Notes: generated from the letters alone by a model not told the origin. A stretch of DNA of 8,972 bases from an uncultured Faecalibacterium sp. (GCA_934525845.1 CAKSZS010000060.1:1-8972), one strand, 5' to 3'. Shown: positions 1 to 5,965, numbered from the stretch's first letter. Made by a program: numbers and translations.

Positions 1-303
1 GGCGGCATGGAAGAAGTGGTGGTCGGCGTGGTCGGCGTGCTGCAGCTGGAAGTGCTGGAGTACCGCCTGAACACCGAATACAACGTGGAGATCCGGATGC
101 AGCAGCTGCCCTTTGAGCAGCTGCGCTGGGTCAAGAACGATCCCGACACCTACAACCTGCGGGATCTGGACCTGACCAGCGACACCAAGGCCGTGGAGGA
201 CATGAAGGGCAACCGCCTGCTGCTGTTCACCTCCGACTGGGCCGTGCGCTGGGCCGAGACCCACAACGAAACGCTGGAACTGAGCGAGTTCGGCAACATT
301 TAA
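1..303 (+). CDS. prfC: Peptide chain release factor 3 (RF3), C-terminal fragment
   Basis: This is the last 100 codons of a gene whose start lies left of the window; the frame is open from base 1 and ends at TAA 301-303. RF3 is a cytoplasmic translational GTPase that recycles RF1 and RF2 from the ribosome after peptide release. The fragment contains the RF3 C-terminal signature: VVGVVGVLQLEVLEYRLNTE followed by YNVE and then RWV, closely matching the GVVGVLQ...RLKSEYNVE...RWV stretch known from E. coli RF3. The GTPase domain and its G motifs lie outside the window. Other translational GTPases (EF-G, TetM-type) have a different C-terminus, so RF3 is the best call. A rho-independent terminator follows 12 bases after the stop, so this is the last gene of its transcript. 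Confidence 0.9.
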   Translation, partial: GGMEEVVVGVVGVLQLEVLEYRLNTEYNVEIRMQQLPFEQLRWVKNDPDTYNLRDLDLTSDTKAVEDMKGNRLLLFTSDWAVRWAETHNETLELSEFGNI

Positions 304-315
304 ACCTGTTTCAAG

Positions 316-358
316 AAAGCCGCTGTGTGGGGCAACCCCCTGCGCTGCGGCTTTTTTT
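316..358 (+). terminator. Rho-independent terminator of prfC
   Basis: AAAGCCGC (316-323) pairs with GCGGCTTT (347-354). A second inner stem GGGG/CCCC (329-332 with 336-339) sits around a CAA loop, and the hairpin ends in a run of seven T (352-358). The position just behind the stop codon and the T run make this a confident terminator. Confidence 0.88.
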
Positions 359-384
359 GAATAAACCAAAAAATACATCAAAGG

Positions 385-434
385 ATGCCAGCATTGGAAT
401 GAAGGGTTCCCATTGCGGGGAACACTGCTGGCAT
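385..434 (+). promoter_or_regulatory. Leader stem-loop touching the RBS of the aldo/keto reductase gene
   Basis: A perfect 9-bp inverted repeat, ATGCCAGCA (385-393) and TGCTGGCAT (426-434), encloses a second 6-bp stem, GTTCCC (406-411) with GGGAAC (418-423). The outer arm ends directly against the Shine-Dalgarno sequence GGAGGG (435-440). There is no T run, so it is not a terminator. It could be a protein-binding operator at the DNA level or an RNA structure that affects ribosome access. I found no convincing sigma-A promoter between 359 and 434. The structure is seen directly; the regulatory role is inference. Confidence 0.5.
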
Positions 435-447
435 GGAGGGAAAGCAT

Positions 448-1431
448 ATGCAGAACATCAACATTGGCAAGAGTGGCATCGCGGTGCCCTTCCTGGGCAT
501 GGGCACCTGGGCCATCGGCGGCGGTGCCTGGTGGGGCGACAACGACGACAGCCTGTCGGTCAAGGCCATCCAGACCGCCGTGGAAGAGGGCATCCAGTGG
601 ATCGACACCGCGCCCATCTACGGCCTGTACCACAGCGAGCAGGTGGTGGGCGAAGCCCTGAAGCACATCGACCGTGACAAGGTGGTGCTGTCCACCAAGT
701 GCGGCCTGGAGTGGCGGCACGAGACCCCCGTGCTGCACAAGGTGGTGGACGGCGTGACGGTCTACCGCGACCTGTCCGCCCAGAGCATCATCGAGGACGT
801 GGAAGACAGCCTGCGCCGTCTGGGCACCGACCATCTGGACGTGCTGTACACCCACTGGCAGACCCCGGACTTTGACCTCTACCCGCTGGAAGCTACCGTG
901 GAAGCCATGATGAAGCTGAAGGACCAGGGCAAAATTCGGGCCATTGGTGCGTCCAACGTCACCGCCGACATCATCCGCCGCTACTGCCAGTACGGACAGC
1001 TGGACGTCATCCAGGAAAAGTACAGCCTGCTGACCCGCCGCATCGAAAAGCAGCTGCTGCCCACCTGCAAGGAGCTGGGCGTGTCGGTGCAGGCTTATTC
1101 CCCGCTGGAACAGGGCCTGCTGACCGGCAAGGTGACCATGGACACCACCTACCCTGAGGGCAGCACTCGCAACAGCAATCCCAGCTTCCAGCCCGCACGC
1201 CGGGCACAGGCCATTGCCATGCTGAACGGCTGGCAGGACCTGACCGAGAAGTACCACTGCTCCCTGGCCCAGCTGGTCATTGCGCTGACCGCCCGCATGA
1301 TCCCCGGCCTGTTCGTTCTGTGCGGTGCCCGCACCCCGCAGCAAGCCCACGACAACGCCGGTGCTCTGCACATCCAGCTGGACGGTGCCGACGCCGTGCG
1401 CATGAAGTGGGACGTGGATTCCATTTCTTAA
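448..1431 (+). CDS. Aldo/keto reductase (IolS-like, AKR family)
   Basis: This encodes a 327-residue cytosolic NAD(P)H-dependent oxidoreductase that would interconvert aldehydes or ketones and alcohols; the substrate cannot be read from the sequence. The family's catalytic tetrad is intact: D53 and Y58 in the segment IDTAPIYG, K84 in LSTKCG, and H136 in YTHWQTP. The later segments GKIRAIGASN and VQAYSPLEQGLLTGK are typical of the TIM-barrel strands that build the cofactor pocket in the IolS/YajO/Gsp69 type. The length is normal. I chose ATG 448 because GGAGGG (435-440) lies 7 bases upstream. An in-frame ATG at 433 would add five residues (MEGKH) but sits inside a hairpin arm and lacks a comparable RBS. 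The gene appears monocistronic, flanked by terminators on both sides, and its leader has a marked stem-loop that may regulate it. Confidence 0.88.
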   Translation: MQNINIGKSGIAVPFLGMGTWAIGGGAWWGDNDDSLSVKAIQTAVEEGIQWIDTAPIYGLYHSEQVVGEALKHIDRDKVVLSTKCGLEWRHETPVLHKVVDGVTVYRDLSAQSIIEDVEDSLRRLGTDHLDVLYTHWQTPDFDLYPLEATVEAMMKLKDQGKIRAIGASNVTADIIRRYCQYGQLDVIQEKYSLLTRRIEKQLLPTCKELGVSVQAYSPLEQGLLTGKVTMDTTYPEGSTRNSNPSFQPARRAQAIAMLNGWQDLTEKYHCSLAQLVIALTARMIPGLFVLCGARTPQQAHDNAGALHIQLDGADAVRMKWDVDSIS

Positions 1432-1449
1432 ACCTGTTCTGGCAACGCC

Positions 1450-1481
1450 AAAGGCCCCCGACCGTATGGTCGGGGGCCTTT
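1450..1481. terminator. Shared bidirectional terminator between convergent genes
   Basis: A perfect 14-bp stem, AAAGGCCCCCGACC (1450-1463) with its complement (1468-1481), closes a GTAT loop. It lies between the reductase gene (+) and the ECF sigma gene (-), which converge here. The arms start with A's and end with T's, so the hairpin presents a short U tract of three to four on either strand and probably ends both transcripts. Confidence 0.8.
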
Positions 1482-1513
1482 GTGCTGTATGCTGTGATGG
1501 GAAATGTCAGAGT

Positions 1514-2005
1514 TTATTGGATTTTATTGGCCAGCAAAGCCCGCAGCTTTGTCTTGGCGCGGTAGTAGGTCACGCAGGCCCAGTTGGCGGTGTGGCCGAA
1601 GATGGAGCCAATCTTCTCAAAGGAAAGCTCGCCGAACACCCGCAGGCTGAACACTTCTTTATAGGGTTCTTCCAGCCGGTGCAGGCATTGGTGGATGGTG
1701 AACGCGGCATCCTCGTCGATGAGCAATTCTTCCAGGTCGGGCAGGCGGGACGCCGGTTCCGCCGGGAGGGCATCCAGCGAGGTGGTGCGGTTCTGGCGGC
1801 GGCAGTGGTCGTAGTAGGCGTTCCGCGCCACCGTGAACAGCCACGCCCGCACGTCCTGCCTGCCGTCAAAGTGCTTCAAGCCGTCCAGCGCCTTGAAAAA
1901 AGTCTCCTGGGTCAGCTCTTCGGCCAGCAGTTCGCTGTGGGTCAGCCCCTGTAAAAACAGATACACATCCCGGAAGTAGAGCCGGTAAATGGTTTCGATG
2001 TCCAT
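1514..2005 (-). CDS. ECF-type RNA polymerase sigma factor (pair 1)
   Basis: A 163-residue alternative sigma factor of the extracytoplasmic function group, which directs RNA polymerase to a small regulon when released from its anti-sigma partner. Region 2 (about residues 5-70) holds the core-binding and -10-reading helices, with AEELTQETFFKAL at 28-40 and VRAWLFTVARNAYYDHCRR at 52-70. Region 4 (about 104-157) has the helix-turn-helix that reads the -35: PYKEVFSLRVFGELSFEKIG, then a YYRAKTKL tail. Regions 1 and 3 are absent, as expected for ECF factors. The start ATG follows the anti-sigma stop by three bases (TGA CCT ATG), with GGAAAGG as RBS 7 bases upstream, so the two are translationally linked. 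It is the last gene of its unit, ending at the 1450-1481 hairpin. It is very close to the second sigma gene at 2838-3329. Confidence 0.9.
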   Translation of the reverse strand: MDIETIYRLYFRDVYLFLQGLTHSELLAEELTQETFFKALDGLKHFDGRQDVRAWLFTVARNAYYDHCRRQNRTTSLDALPAEPASRLPDLEELLIDEDAAFTIHQCLHRLEEPYKEVFSLRVFGELSFEKIGSIFGHTANWACVTYYRAKTKLRALLANKIQ

Positions 2006-2008
2006 AGG

Positions 2009-2695
2009 TCAGCCTTTCCGGAAGCTCTTGCCGTATTGTTCTTCGGTGCCATAGCCGTATTCCGTCGTGCCGTCCGGGTTCTCCCGTAAGATGAACCGCT
2101 CCACCTGCTGGCCGTCCATGTAGTAGCGGATCTCATCGGCACATACCACCGTCAGCACCTGGGTGCGGGACACCGCAATGCTTGCCGACGATGCTTCCGA
2201 CCCCACCAACACCATCAGTGCTTTGTGCACACCTGGGAATCGGTAGCGCATGGTCTGCACTGTGACCTGCGGTTCGCCCCAGCTGAACTTGCCGTCCACG
2301 TCCAGCCAGACTCCCTCACCCTGAACTTCCAGGATGCAGAGGTTGGCCCCGTCTTCTTTGCGGTTGTAGGTCCAGAACCGGGCCTGCTCTGCCGTGGCCG
2401 GGGCACGGGCAGTGCCCATCCAGAACACCAGCGCCACGGCGCACAGCACGGCCAGCACCGCCGCTGCCGCCGCACGGATGCTCTTTTTCTGCAAGGTCTT
2501 CCGGATGCCCTTCAGCGGGGCGTCGGCGTGGGCGTCGGCCTGCACCGGCACCGGCAGCTTCAGGGCGTGCAGTTCCTCCTGGCAGGCCGGGCAGCTTTGC
2601 AGGTGCTCGGCCAGCAATTGGTCCGTTTCCGGACTGGTGAGGTGTTCCGCATAGAGCGGGAGCAGGTCGTGAATGAGAACACAAGGCAGTTTCAT
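2009..2695 (-). CDS. Membrane-anchored zinc-finger anti-sigma factor (pair 1)
   Basis: A 228-residue protein predicted to hold the adjacent ECF sigma factor inactive at the membrane. The N-terminus has the zf-HC2 (ZAS-type) signature: C5, then H31-x3-C35-x2-C38, in the contexts LLPLYAE and EHLQSCPACQEEL. A basic stretch (QKKSIRA, 69-75) leads into one membrane segment at about 75-94. The remaining ~135 residues would be outside the cell. This part contains LEVQGEGVWL and MRYRFPGVHKAL, and the matching places in the second anti-sigma protein read LEVRGEDVYL and IRYRFPRIHNAL, so both share a sensor-domain fold that I cannot name. The start is supported by AAGGAGGG just upstream and by alignment with the paralogue. 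The anti-sigma gene precedes its sigma gene, the reverse of the more common order. The inducing signal is unknown. Confidence 0.85.
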   Translation of the reverse strand: MKLPCVLIHDLLPLYAEHLTSPETDQLLAEHLQSCPACQEELHALKLPVPVQADAHADAPLKGIRKTLQKKSIRAAAAAVLAVLCAVALVFWMGTARAPATAEQARFWTYNRKEDGANLCILEVQGEGVWLDVDGKFSWGEPQVTVQTMRYRFPGVHKALMVLVGSEASSASIAVSRTQVLTVVCADEIRYYMDGQQVERFILRENPDGTTEYGYGTEEQYGKSFRKG

Positions 2696-2730
2696 AAGGA
2701 TTCCCTCCTTTTTCAGGTCCGTTCACCCCA

Positions 2731-2758
2731 ATAACGCACAAAGCTGCCCAATCTTACA
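2731..2758 (-). promoter_or_regulatory. ECF-type promoter of anti-sigma/sigma pair 1
   Basis: Reading the - strand, CCTGTAAG (2760-2753; -35 core TGTAAG) is followed after 16 bases by CGTTAT (2736-2731). The downstream context TTGTGCGTTATTG then GGTGAA is nearly the same as in the leader of pair 2, with identical spacing. The pattern resembles ECF promoters (a -35 with TGTAAC/TGAAAC and a -10 with CGT). The transcript would begin near 2724, about 30 bases before the anti-sigma ATG. This is pattern matching between two sites; no start site has been mapped. Confidence 0.65.
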
Positions 2759-2784
2759 GGGTTTGCAAAAATTTTCTGCAAAAG

Positions 2785-2820
2785 TGCGCCGGCTCTCCCA
2801 TTTTAGGGAAAGCCGGCGCA
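2785..2820 (-). terminator. Hairpin terminator behind sigma gene of pair 2
   Basis: TGCGCCGGCT (2785-2794) pairs with AGCCGGCGCA (2811-2820). After one mismatch, TCCC pairs with GGGA around an ATTTTA loop. On the - strand the stem is followed by CTTTT. It lies 17 bases behind the stop of the second sigma gene and upstream of the pair 1 promoter, so it would separate the two units. The T tract is short, so read-through is likely. Confidence 0.6.
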
Positions 2821-2837
2821 GAAAACCGGGAACGGAT

Positions 2838-3329
2838 TCAGTCCTCCTCCCGGGCTTCCAACTTCTGCTGGATCTTGCTCTTGGCGCGGTAATAGGTCAC
2901 CCGCGCCCAGGCGGCATTGTGGCCGAAAATGGCCCCGATGCGGTCAAAGGGCAGTTCCCCGAACACCCGCAGGCTGAACACTTCTTTGTAGGGTTCTTCC
3001 AGCGCGTGCAGGCATTGATGCACCGTAAAGGCGGCATCCTTGTCCACCAGCAGCTGGGCGATATCCGGCGTGTCGGCGGCGGTCTGGGCGGCATCGTCCA
3101 GCGGGGCGGTGTGCTTTGCCCTGCGGCAGTGGTCGTAGTAGGCATTCCGTGCCACGGTGAACAGCCACGCCCGCACATCCTGCCTGCCGTCAAAGTGCTT
3201 CAAGCCGTCCAGCGCCTTGAAAAAGGTCTCCTGGGTCAGTTCTTCGGCCAGCGGTTCGCTGCGGGTCAGCCCCTTCAAAAACAGGTACACGTCCCGGAAG
3301 TACAGCCGATAAATCTCCTCGATGTCCAT
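2838..3329 (-). CDS. ECF-type RNA polymerase sigma factor (pair 2)
   Basis: A 163-residue ECF sigma factor and close paralogue of the product at 1514-2005. In the first 70 residues the two differ at only about four places (ETIY/EEIY, LQG/LKG, THS/TRS, ELL/EPL) up to the shared YYDHCRR. Region 4 reads PYKEVFSLRVFGELPFDRIG with the tail YYRAKSKI. The linker between regions 2 and 4 is the variable part. I chose ATG 3329 because it gives MDIE, aligns exactly with the paralogue, yields the same length, and has GGAG 8 bases upstream. An ATG at 3335, fused to the anti-sigma stop as TGATG, would add MP and remains possible. Either way it is translationally coupled to the upstream anti-sigma gene. The hairpin at 2785-2820 follows. 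Confidence 0.9.
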   Translation of the reverse strand: MDIEEIYRLYFRDVYLFLKGLTRSEPLAEELTQETFFKALDGLKHFDGRQDVRAWLFTVARNAYYDHCRRAKHTAPLDDAAQTAADTPDIAQLLVDKDAAFTVHQCLHALEEPYKEVFSLRVFGELPFDRIGAIFGHNAAWARVTYYRAKSKIQQKLEAREED

Positions 3330-3334
3330 GGGCA

Positions 3335-3982
3335 TCACTCCGGCCACTCCACCGTGTCCCAGGCTACCGGCTCACTGCGGATCACCTGCCAGGTGCCGCT
3401 GCTGCCGGAGAACGATACCTGCATATCCGCTGCGTCGATCCACACCGAGCGGTCGGTGCGCATCCACTTTGTCTCTTTGAGCAGATCCTTGTCCGTTCCA
3501 AACAGAGACGCAAGGGCGTTGTGGATGCGCGGGAAGCGGTAGCGGATGGGCCGGAAGGTCCATTCGTCCGTCATCTGCATCAGGTACACATCCTCGCCGC
3601 GGACTTCCAGCACCCAGCCTTTGTCACCGTTATCTGCCGTTTCATAAGAAGCCTGCAGTCTTGCTTCAAAAAAGCCCACCTTGTCATAGGCCGTGTAAGC
3701 ATACCGGGCAAAGACGCCCAGCACCACCGCCAGCACCACCAGCAGGGTGACTAAAATGGTGTGCACGCGGCGGCGGGTCAGTGCGATTTGAATGGTCTTC
3801 AGCGGGGCGTCGGCCTGCGGTTCCGGCTGTACCGTCACCGGCTTTTCCATCCGCTGCAGTTCGGCGCGGCAGGCTGGACACTCAGCCAGATGTTCCTCCA
3901 CCAGCGCGGTGCTGGCGGGGCTTGCGATCTGCTCTGCATACAGCGGCAGCAGGTCCCGGACGATCTCACAGTTGTGTTTCAT
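3335..3982 (-). CDS. Membrane-anchored zinc-finger anti-sigma factor (pair 2)
   Basis: A 215-residue protein predicted to sequester the ECF sigma factor encoded right behind it. The zf-HC2 zinc site is intact: C5, H31-x3-C35-x2-C38 (EEHLAECPACRAEL), preceded by RDLLPLYAE. A basic patch (TRRRVH, 69-74) leads into a strongly hydrophobic membrane helix at about 75-92 (ILVTLLVVLAVVLGV). About 120 residues would then lie outside, including LEVRGEDVYL and IRYRFPRIHNAL, which match the pair 1 sensor domain; the rest of the outer domain has diverged. The start is ATG 3982, with AGGAGG 8 bases upstream. Its stop overlaps a possible sigma start (TGATG). An ECF-like promoter lies at 4019-4046. The ligand or stress sensed cannot be told from the sequence. 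Confidence 0.85.
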   Translation of the reverse strand: MKHNCEIVRDLLPLYAEQIASPASTALVEEHLAECPACRAELQRMEKPVTVQPEPQADAPLKTIQIALTRRRVHTILVTLLVVLAVVLGVFARYAYTAYDKVGFFEARLQASYETADNGDKGWVLEVRGEDVYLMQMTDEWTFRPIRYRFPRIHNALASLFGTDKDLLKETKWMRTDRSVWIDAADMQVSFSGSSGTWQVIRSEPVAWDTVEWPE

Positions 3983-4018
3983 AGGGTCGTTCCTCCTTTT
4001 TCTGGGGTTTTCACCTCA

Positions 4019-4046
4019 ATAACGCACAAGGAGGAAAAATGTAACA
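4019..4046 (-). promoter_or_regulatory. ECF-type promoter of anti-sigma/sigma pair 2
   Basis: On the - strand CCTGTTAC (4048-4041; -35 core TGTTAC) is followed after exactly 16 bases by CGTTAT (4024-4019). TTGTGCGTTATTG and the following GGTGAA match the pair 1 leader almost base for base, while the 11 bases after the -35 element differ. Conservation limited to the two contact blocks argues for a functional ECF promoter rather than leftover duplication. The repeat at 4059-4265 begins 11 bases upstream of the -35 block. Confidence 0.68.
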
Positions 4047-4058
4047 GGAAATTTTAAA

Positions 4059-4265
4059 ACCCTCTCAGTCATCGCTGCGCGATGCCAGCTCCCCCGAAAG
4101 GGGGAGCTTTATGCGTTAAAACCGCAAGCAAATGCTTCTGTTTTGGAGAACAACTGTTCCATCCGCAGGAGAAAAGCTCCCCCTTTCGGGATCGACTTCC
4201 CCCGGTCGGGGGAAGATGGCAAAGCCAAAAAGGGGAGGTGCTGGCGCGTAAGCGCCTGAGAGGGT
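4059..4265. repeat. 207-bp palindrome-rich repeat with ACCCTCTCAG terminal inverted repeats
   Basis: The ends are a perfect 10-bp inverted repeat: ACCCTCTCAG (4059-4068) and CTGAGAGGGT (4256-4265). Just inside each end is a small hairpin (CATCG/CGATG on the left, GGCGC/GCGCC on the right) followed by CAGC. Further in, both halves carry CCCGAAAGGGGGAGCTTT in opposite orientation. Internal stems include AGCTCCCCC/GGGGGAGCT (4087-4108) and TTCCCCC/GGGGGAA (4197-4214). No real coding sequence is present; open frames across it are the product of the repeat. It looks like a non-autonomous MITE-like or REP/BIME-like element, and I recall similar CCTCTCAG...GGGGGAGC repeats in Faecalibacterium genomes (recollection, not searched). 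No clear target-site duplication is visible. Confidence 0.72.
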
Positions 4266-5563
4266 CAGTTTTCCCGCCAGAACAATCCCCCACTGGTCTG
4301 GAACAGGGGCCAGGGGTTGATGCTCTTGCTGCCCAGCTTGAAGTCCATGGTCAGCTCCTCGCCCAGCACGCCCACGCTCTGGCCGCGCTCCACGGTCTGC
4401 CCCACCGACACGTCCAGTGCCTGTAAGCCATACAGGTAACTGCGCATCCCGCAGCCGTGGTCGATGACCACCGTATTGCCGGTCAGGGCCAGATGTTTTG
4501 CCAGCACCACGGTGCCGTTGGACGGGGCGCGGCAAGGCTCCCCGGGAATGGTATAGAGCTTGGTGGAGTTGGAGCGGCTTCCCTGCTGGCCGTTGGTCAC
4601 CTTGACCTGGCCATAGTCCACCAGGGTCATGGAGTTTTCCGCCGGGCAGACAAAGCCGCCGGACCACTGCTTTTCCCCGGCGGGCTGCTCGTACAGGCCC
4701 CAGACGGCGTTTCGGAATTCCGTGTTGGCGGCTTCGGTGGCCGTTTCCGGCTCCACCTCCACAGTACCAAAATCCTTGGGCAGGACCACGATCTTATAAG
4801 AAGCGGTCTCCCCGTTGACGGTCACGTTGACCTCGTGCGCCCCGGAATAGGCGTTGTAGGCTGCCGGAATGTAGGCACGCCATCCGTCCGAAGCCCGCAC
4901 ACACTGGACATTGCCCAGGTCGGTCTCGATGGCCGGCGCGGTGCCGCCGGTCATGCCGGAGATGCGCACGCCGATGACGCCGCCCTGCTCGACCCGCTCG
5001 GCAGAGAACGCTGTTTCCGCGCTGGCCTGCAGAGTAAAGCGGAAGGAATACCGATACCAGCCTGTGGGCTTGGCCGGCTTTTCCAGCCCCGGATTTTTGC
5101 GCAGCGCGCCGGTGCTGCCACCCTCAAACTGGGCAGCGGTCATGGTTTCCGGCATCCGCCAGACGGTCAGCTCCGCCTTGTACTCACCGTTGGCCGGGAA
5201 GAGAAAGTCCTCGTAGGCGGCCGCCGTGCCCTCGTAGACCACATTGCCCGCAGCGTCGGTGATGGTCAGCGGGCCATAGCTGTACCAGTCGGGCAGCGTA
5301 AAGGCCGGGTGGGCATCGTACAGGGTGCCCAGCTTCTGCACGGTGAGGGTGGCGGGGGTGTTGAACACCTTATCCAGCTTACCGCCCAGCAGCGGGATCT
5401 GCCAGCAGCTGCCGTTGGGTTCCAGCTCTGCTCCGCCGAACTGCACCGCCGGATCCGGTGCCCCGCCCTCGGTGGTAAAGGCGTAGCTCACGCCCATCAC
5501 CGCCGCCAGCAGCACCGCCACGCCCACGGCAACGCCCACGATCCACAGCAAAAAACGCTTCAT
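4265..5563 (-). CDS. Secreted/anchored protein with a degenerate M23 (LytM-like) C-terminal domain
   Basis: A 432-residue envelope protein. Residues 4-28 form a hydrophobic signal anchor (FLLWIVGVAVGVAVLLAAVM). A large middle region (about 35-325) is rich in beta-strand-like, Ig-like sequence and has no motif I recognise. Residues about 335-422 resemble an M23 peptidase fold: GEPCRAPSNGTVV, then GNTVVIDHGCGMRSYLYGL, then VSVGQTVERGQSVGVLG and INPWPLF. The zinc site is largely missing: the usual HxxxD is replaced near 330-336 by SNSTKL, the HxH motif aligns with T405-M-D407, and the Y-x-H after HGxG has no His. Only H369 of HGCG remains. It is therefore probably a non-cutting binding or regulatory domain, as known for EnvC/NlpD-type LytM proteins. 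ATG 5563 has AAGGAG 6 bases upstream. The stop codon runs into the 4059-4265 repeat. Confidence 0.75.
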   Translation of the reverse strand: MKRFLLWIVGVAVGVAVLLAAVMGVSYAFTTEGGAPDPAVQFGGAELEPNGSCWQIPLLGGKLDKVFNTPATLTVQKLGTLYDAHPAFTLPDWYSYGPLTITDAAGNVVYEGTAAAYEDFLFPANGEYKAELTVWRMPETMTAAQFEGGSTGALRKNPGLEKPAKPTGWYRYSFRFTLQASAETAFSAERVEQGGVIGVRISGMTGGTAPAIETDLGNVQCVRASDGWRAYIPAAYNAYSGAHEVNVTVNGETASYKIVVLPKDFGTVEVEPETATEAANTEFRNAVWGLYEQPAGEKQWSGGFVCPAENSMTLVDYGQVKVTNGQQGSRSNSTKLYTIPGEPCRAPSNGTVVLAKHLALTGNTVVIDHGCGMRSYLYGLQALDVSVGQTVERGQSVGVLGEELTMDFKLGSKSINPWPLFQTSGGLFWREN

Positions 5564-5583
5564 GCTCTTCTCCTTATGTAGAC

Positions 5584-5630
5584 AAAAGGGCACACCGGCA
5601 CAGCCCTTTCAGACTGCCGGTGCGCCCTTT
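5584..5630 (-). terminator. Intergenic hairpin between small membrane protein and M23-like gene
   Basis: A 16-bp stem (5585-5600 with 5615-5630) is fully paired only in - strand RNA, where the single A/C mismatch of the + strand becomes a G-U pair. It is followed on the - strand by TTTT. It sits 16 bases behind the stop of the small gene and ends about 20 bases before the M23-like start. It may be a leaky terminator or a stability hairpin, since no separate promoter fits between it and the next gene. Confidence 0.65.
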
Positions 5631-5646
5631 GCGTTTCCGTTCTTTT

Positions 5647-5844
5647 TTATTCCGCAGCGTCTTCGGCAGGTGCCTCAGCGGGAGTCTCCGGCTCAACGGT
5701 CTCGGCATCATCGTCGCCGAACAGCAGACGCTCGTACTCGTCCAGTTCCTTTTCACGGCGGCGCAGGTAAACTGCCACGGCAGCCAATGCACCTGCCACA
5801 GCGGCCAGTGCAGCGATCACAGCGATCAGACAGGATTTCTTCAT
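5647..5844 (-). CDS. Small single-pass membrane protein with acidic tail, function unknown
   Basis: A 65-residue protein that I cannot assign to a named family. It starts MKKSCLIAVIAALAAVAGAL and has one hydrophobic helix (about residues 4-25), then a basic stop-transfer patch YLRRREKELDEYERLLFG. It ends in a low-complexity acidic, Ala/Pro/Glu-rich tail (DDDAETVEPETPAEAPAEDAAE). By the positive-inside rule, the charged helix and tail probably face the cytoplasm. A GTG at 5853 would add MKP but is only 3 bases from the GGAG RBS; ATG 5844 is 12 bases away, so the start is not settled. It has its own sigma-A-like promoter at 5966-5994 and a leader of about 110 bases with palindromes. A hairpin separates it from the M23-like gene downstream, which is likely co-transcribed. 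Confidence 0.7.
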   Translation of the reverse strand: MKKSCLIAVIAALAAVAGALAAVAVYLRRREKELDEYERLLFGDDDAETVEPETPAEAPAEDAAE

Positions 5845-5870
5845 AGGTTTCACACACTCCTTTGTTCGGT

Positions 5871-5885
5871 TGAAACAATGTTTCA
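5871..5885. promoter_or_regulatory. Palindromic operator-like site in the leader of the small membrane protein gene
   Basis: TGAAACA-A-TGTTTCA is a perfect 15-base palindrome, 26 bases upstream of the ATG and about 75 bases downstream of the predicted transcription start. A second near-palindrome (CCACAGATA at 5933-5941, TATCTTGTGG at 5954-5963) overlaps the likely start site. They could bind a repressor or fold as RNA hairpins; which is unknown. Confidence 0.4.
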
Positions 5886-5965
5886 GCTTCTTTTTTCCAG
5901 CGGGAGACCTGCAGAAAGATCTCTGCCGATTTCCACAGATAAGACCATGTACCTATCTTGTGGCT

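Noticed and set aside
433..447. Upstream ATG giving a five-residue longer reductase
   Set aside because: It lies inside the hairpin arm, and the strong GGAGGG RBS is correctly spaced only for ATG 448.
4069..4293. A 74-residue - strand frame in the second repeat
   Set aside because: It is composed almost entirely of the repeat's hairpin arms and overlaps the M23-like stop; no credible RBS.
4457..5581. Long + strand open frame opposite the M23-like gene
   Set aside because: Shadow frame; the opposite strand has an RBS, a signal anchor and a recognisable domain.
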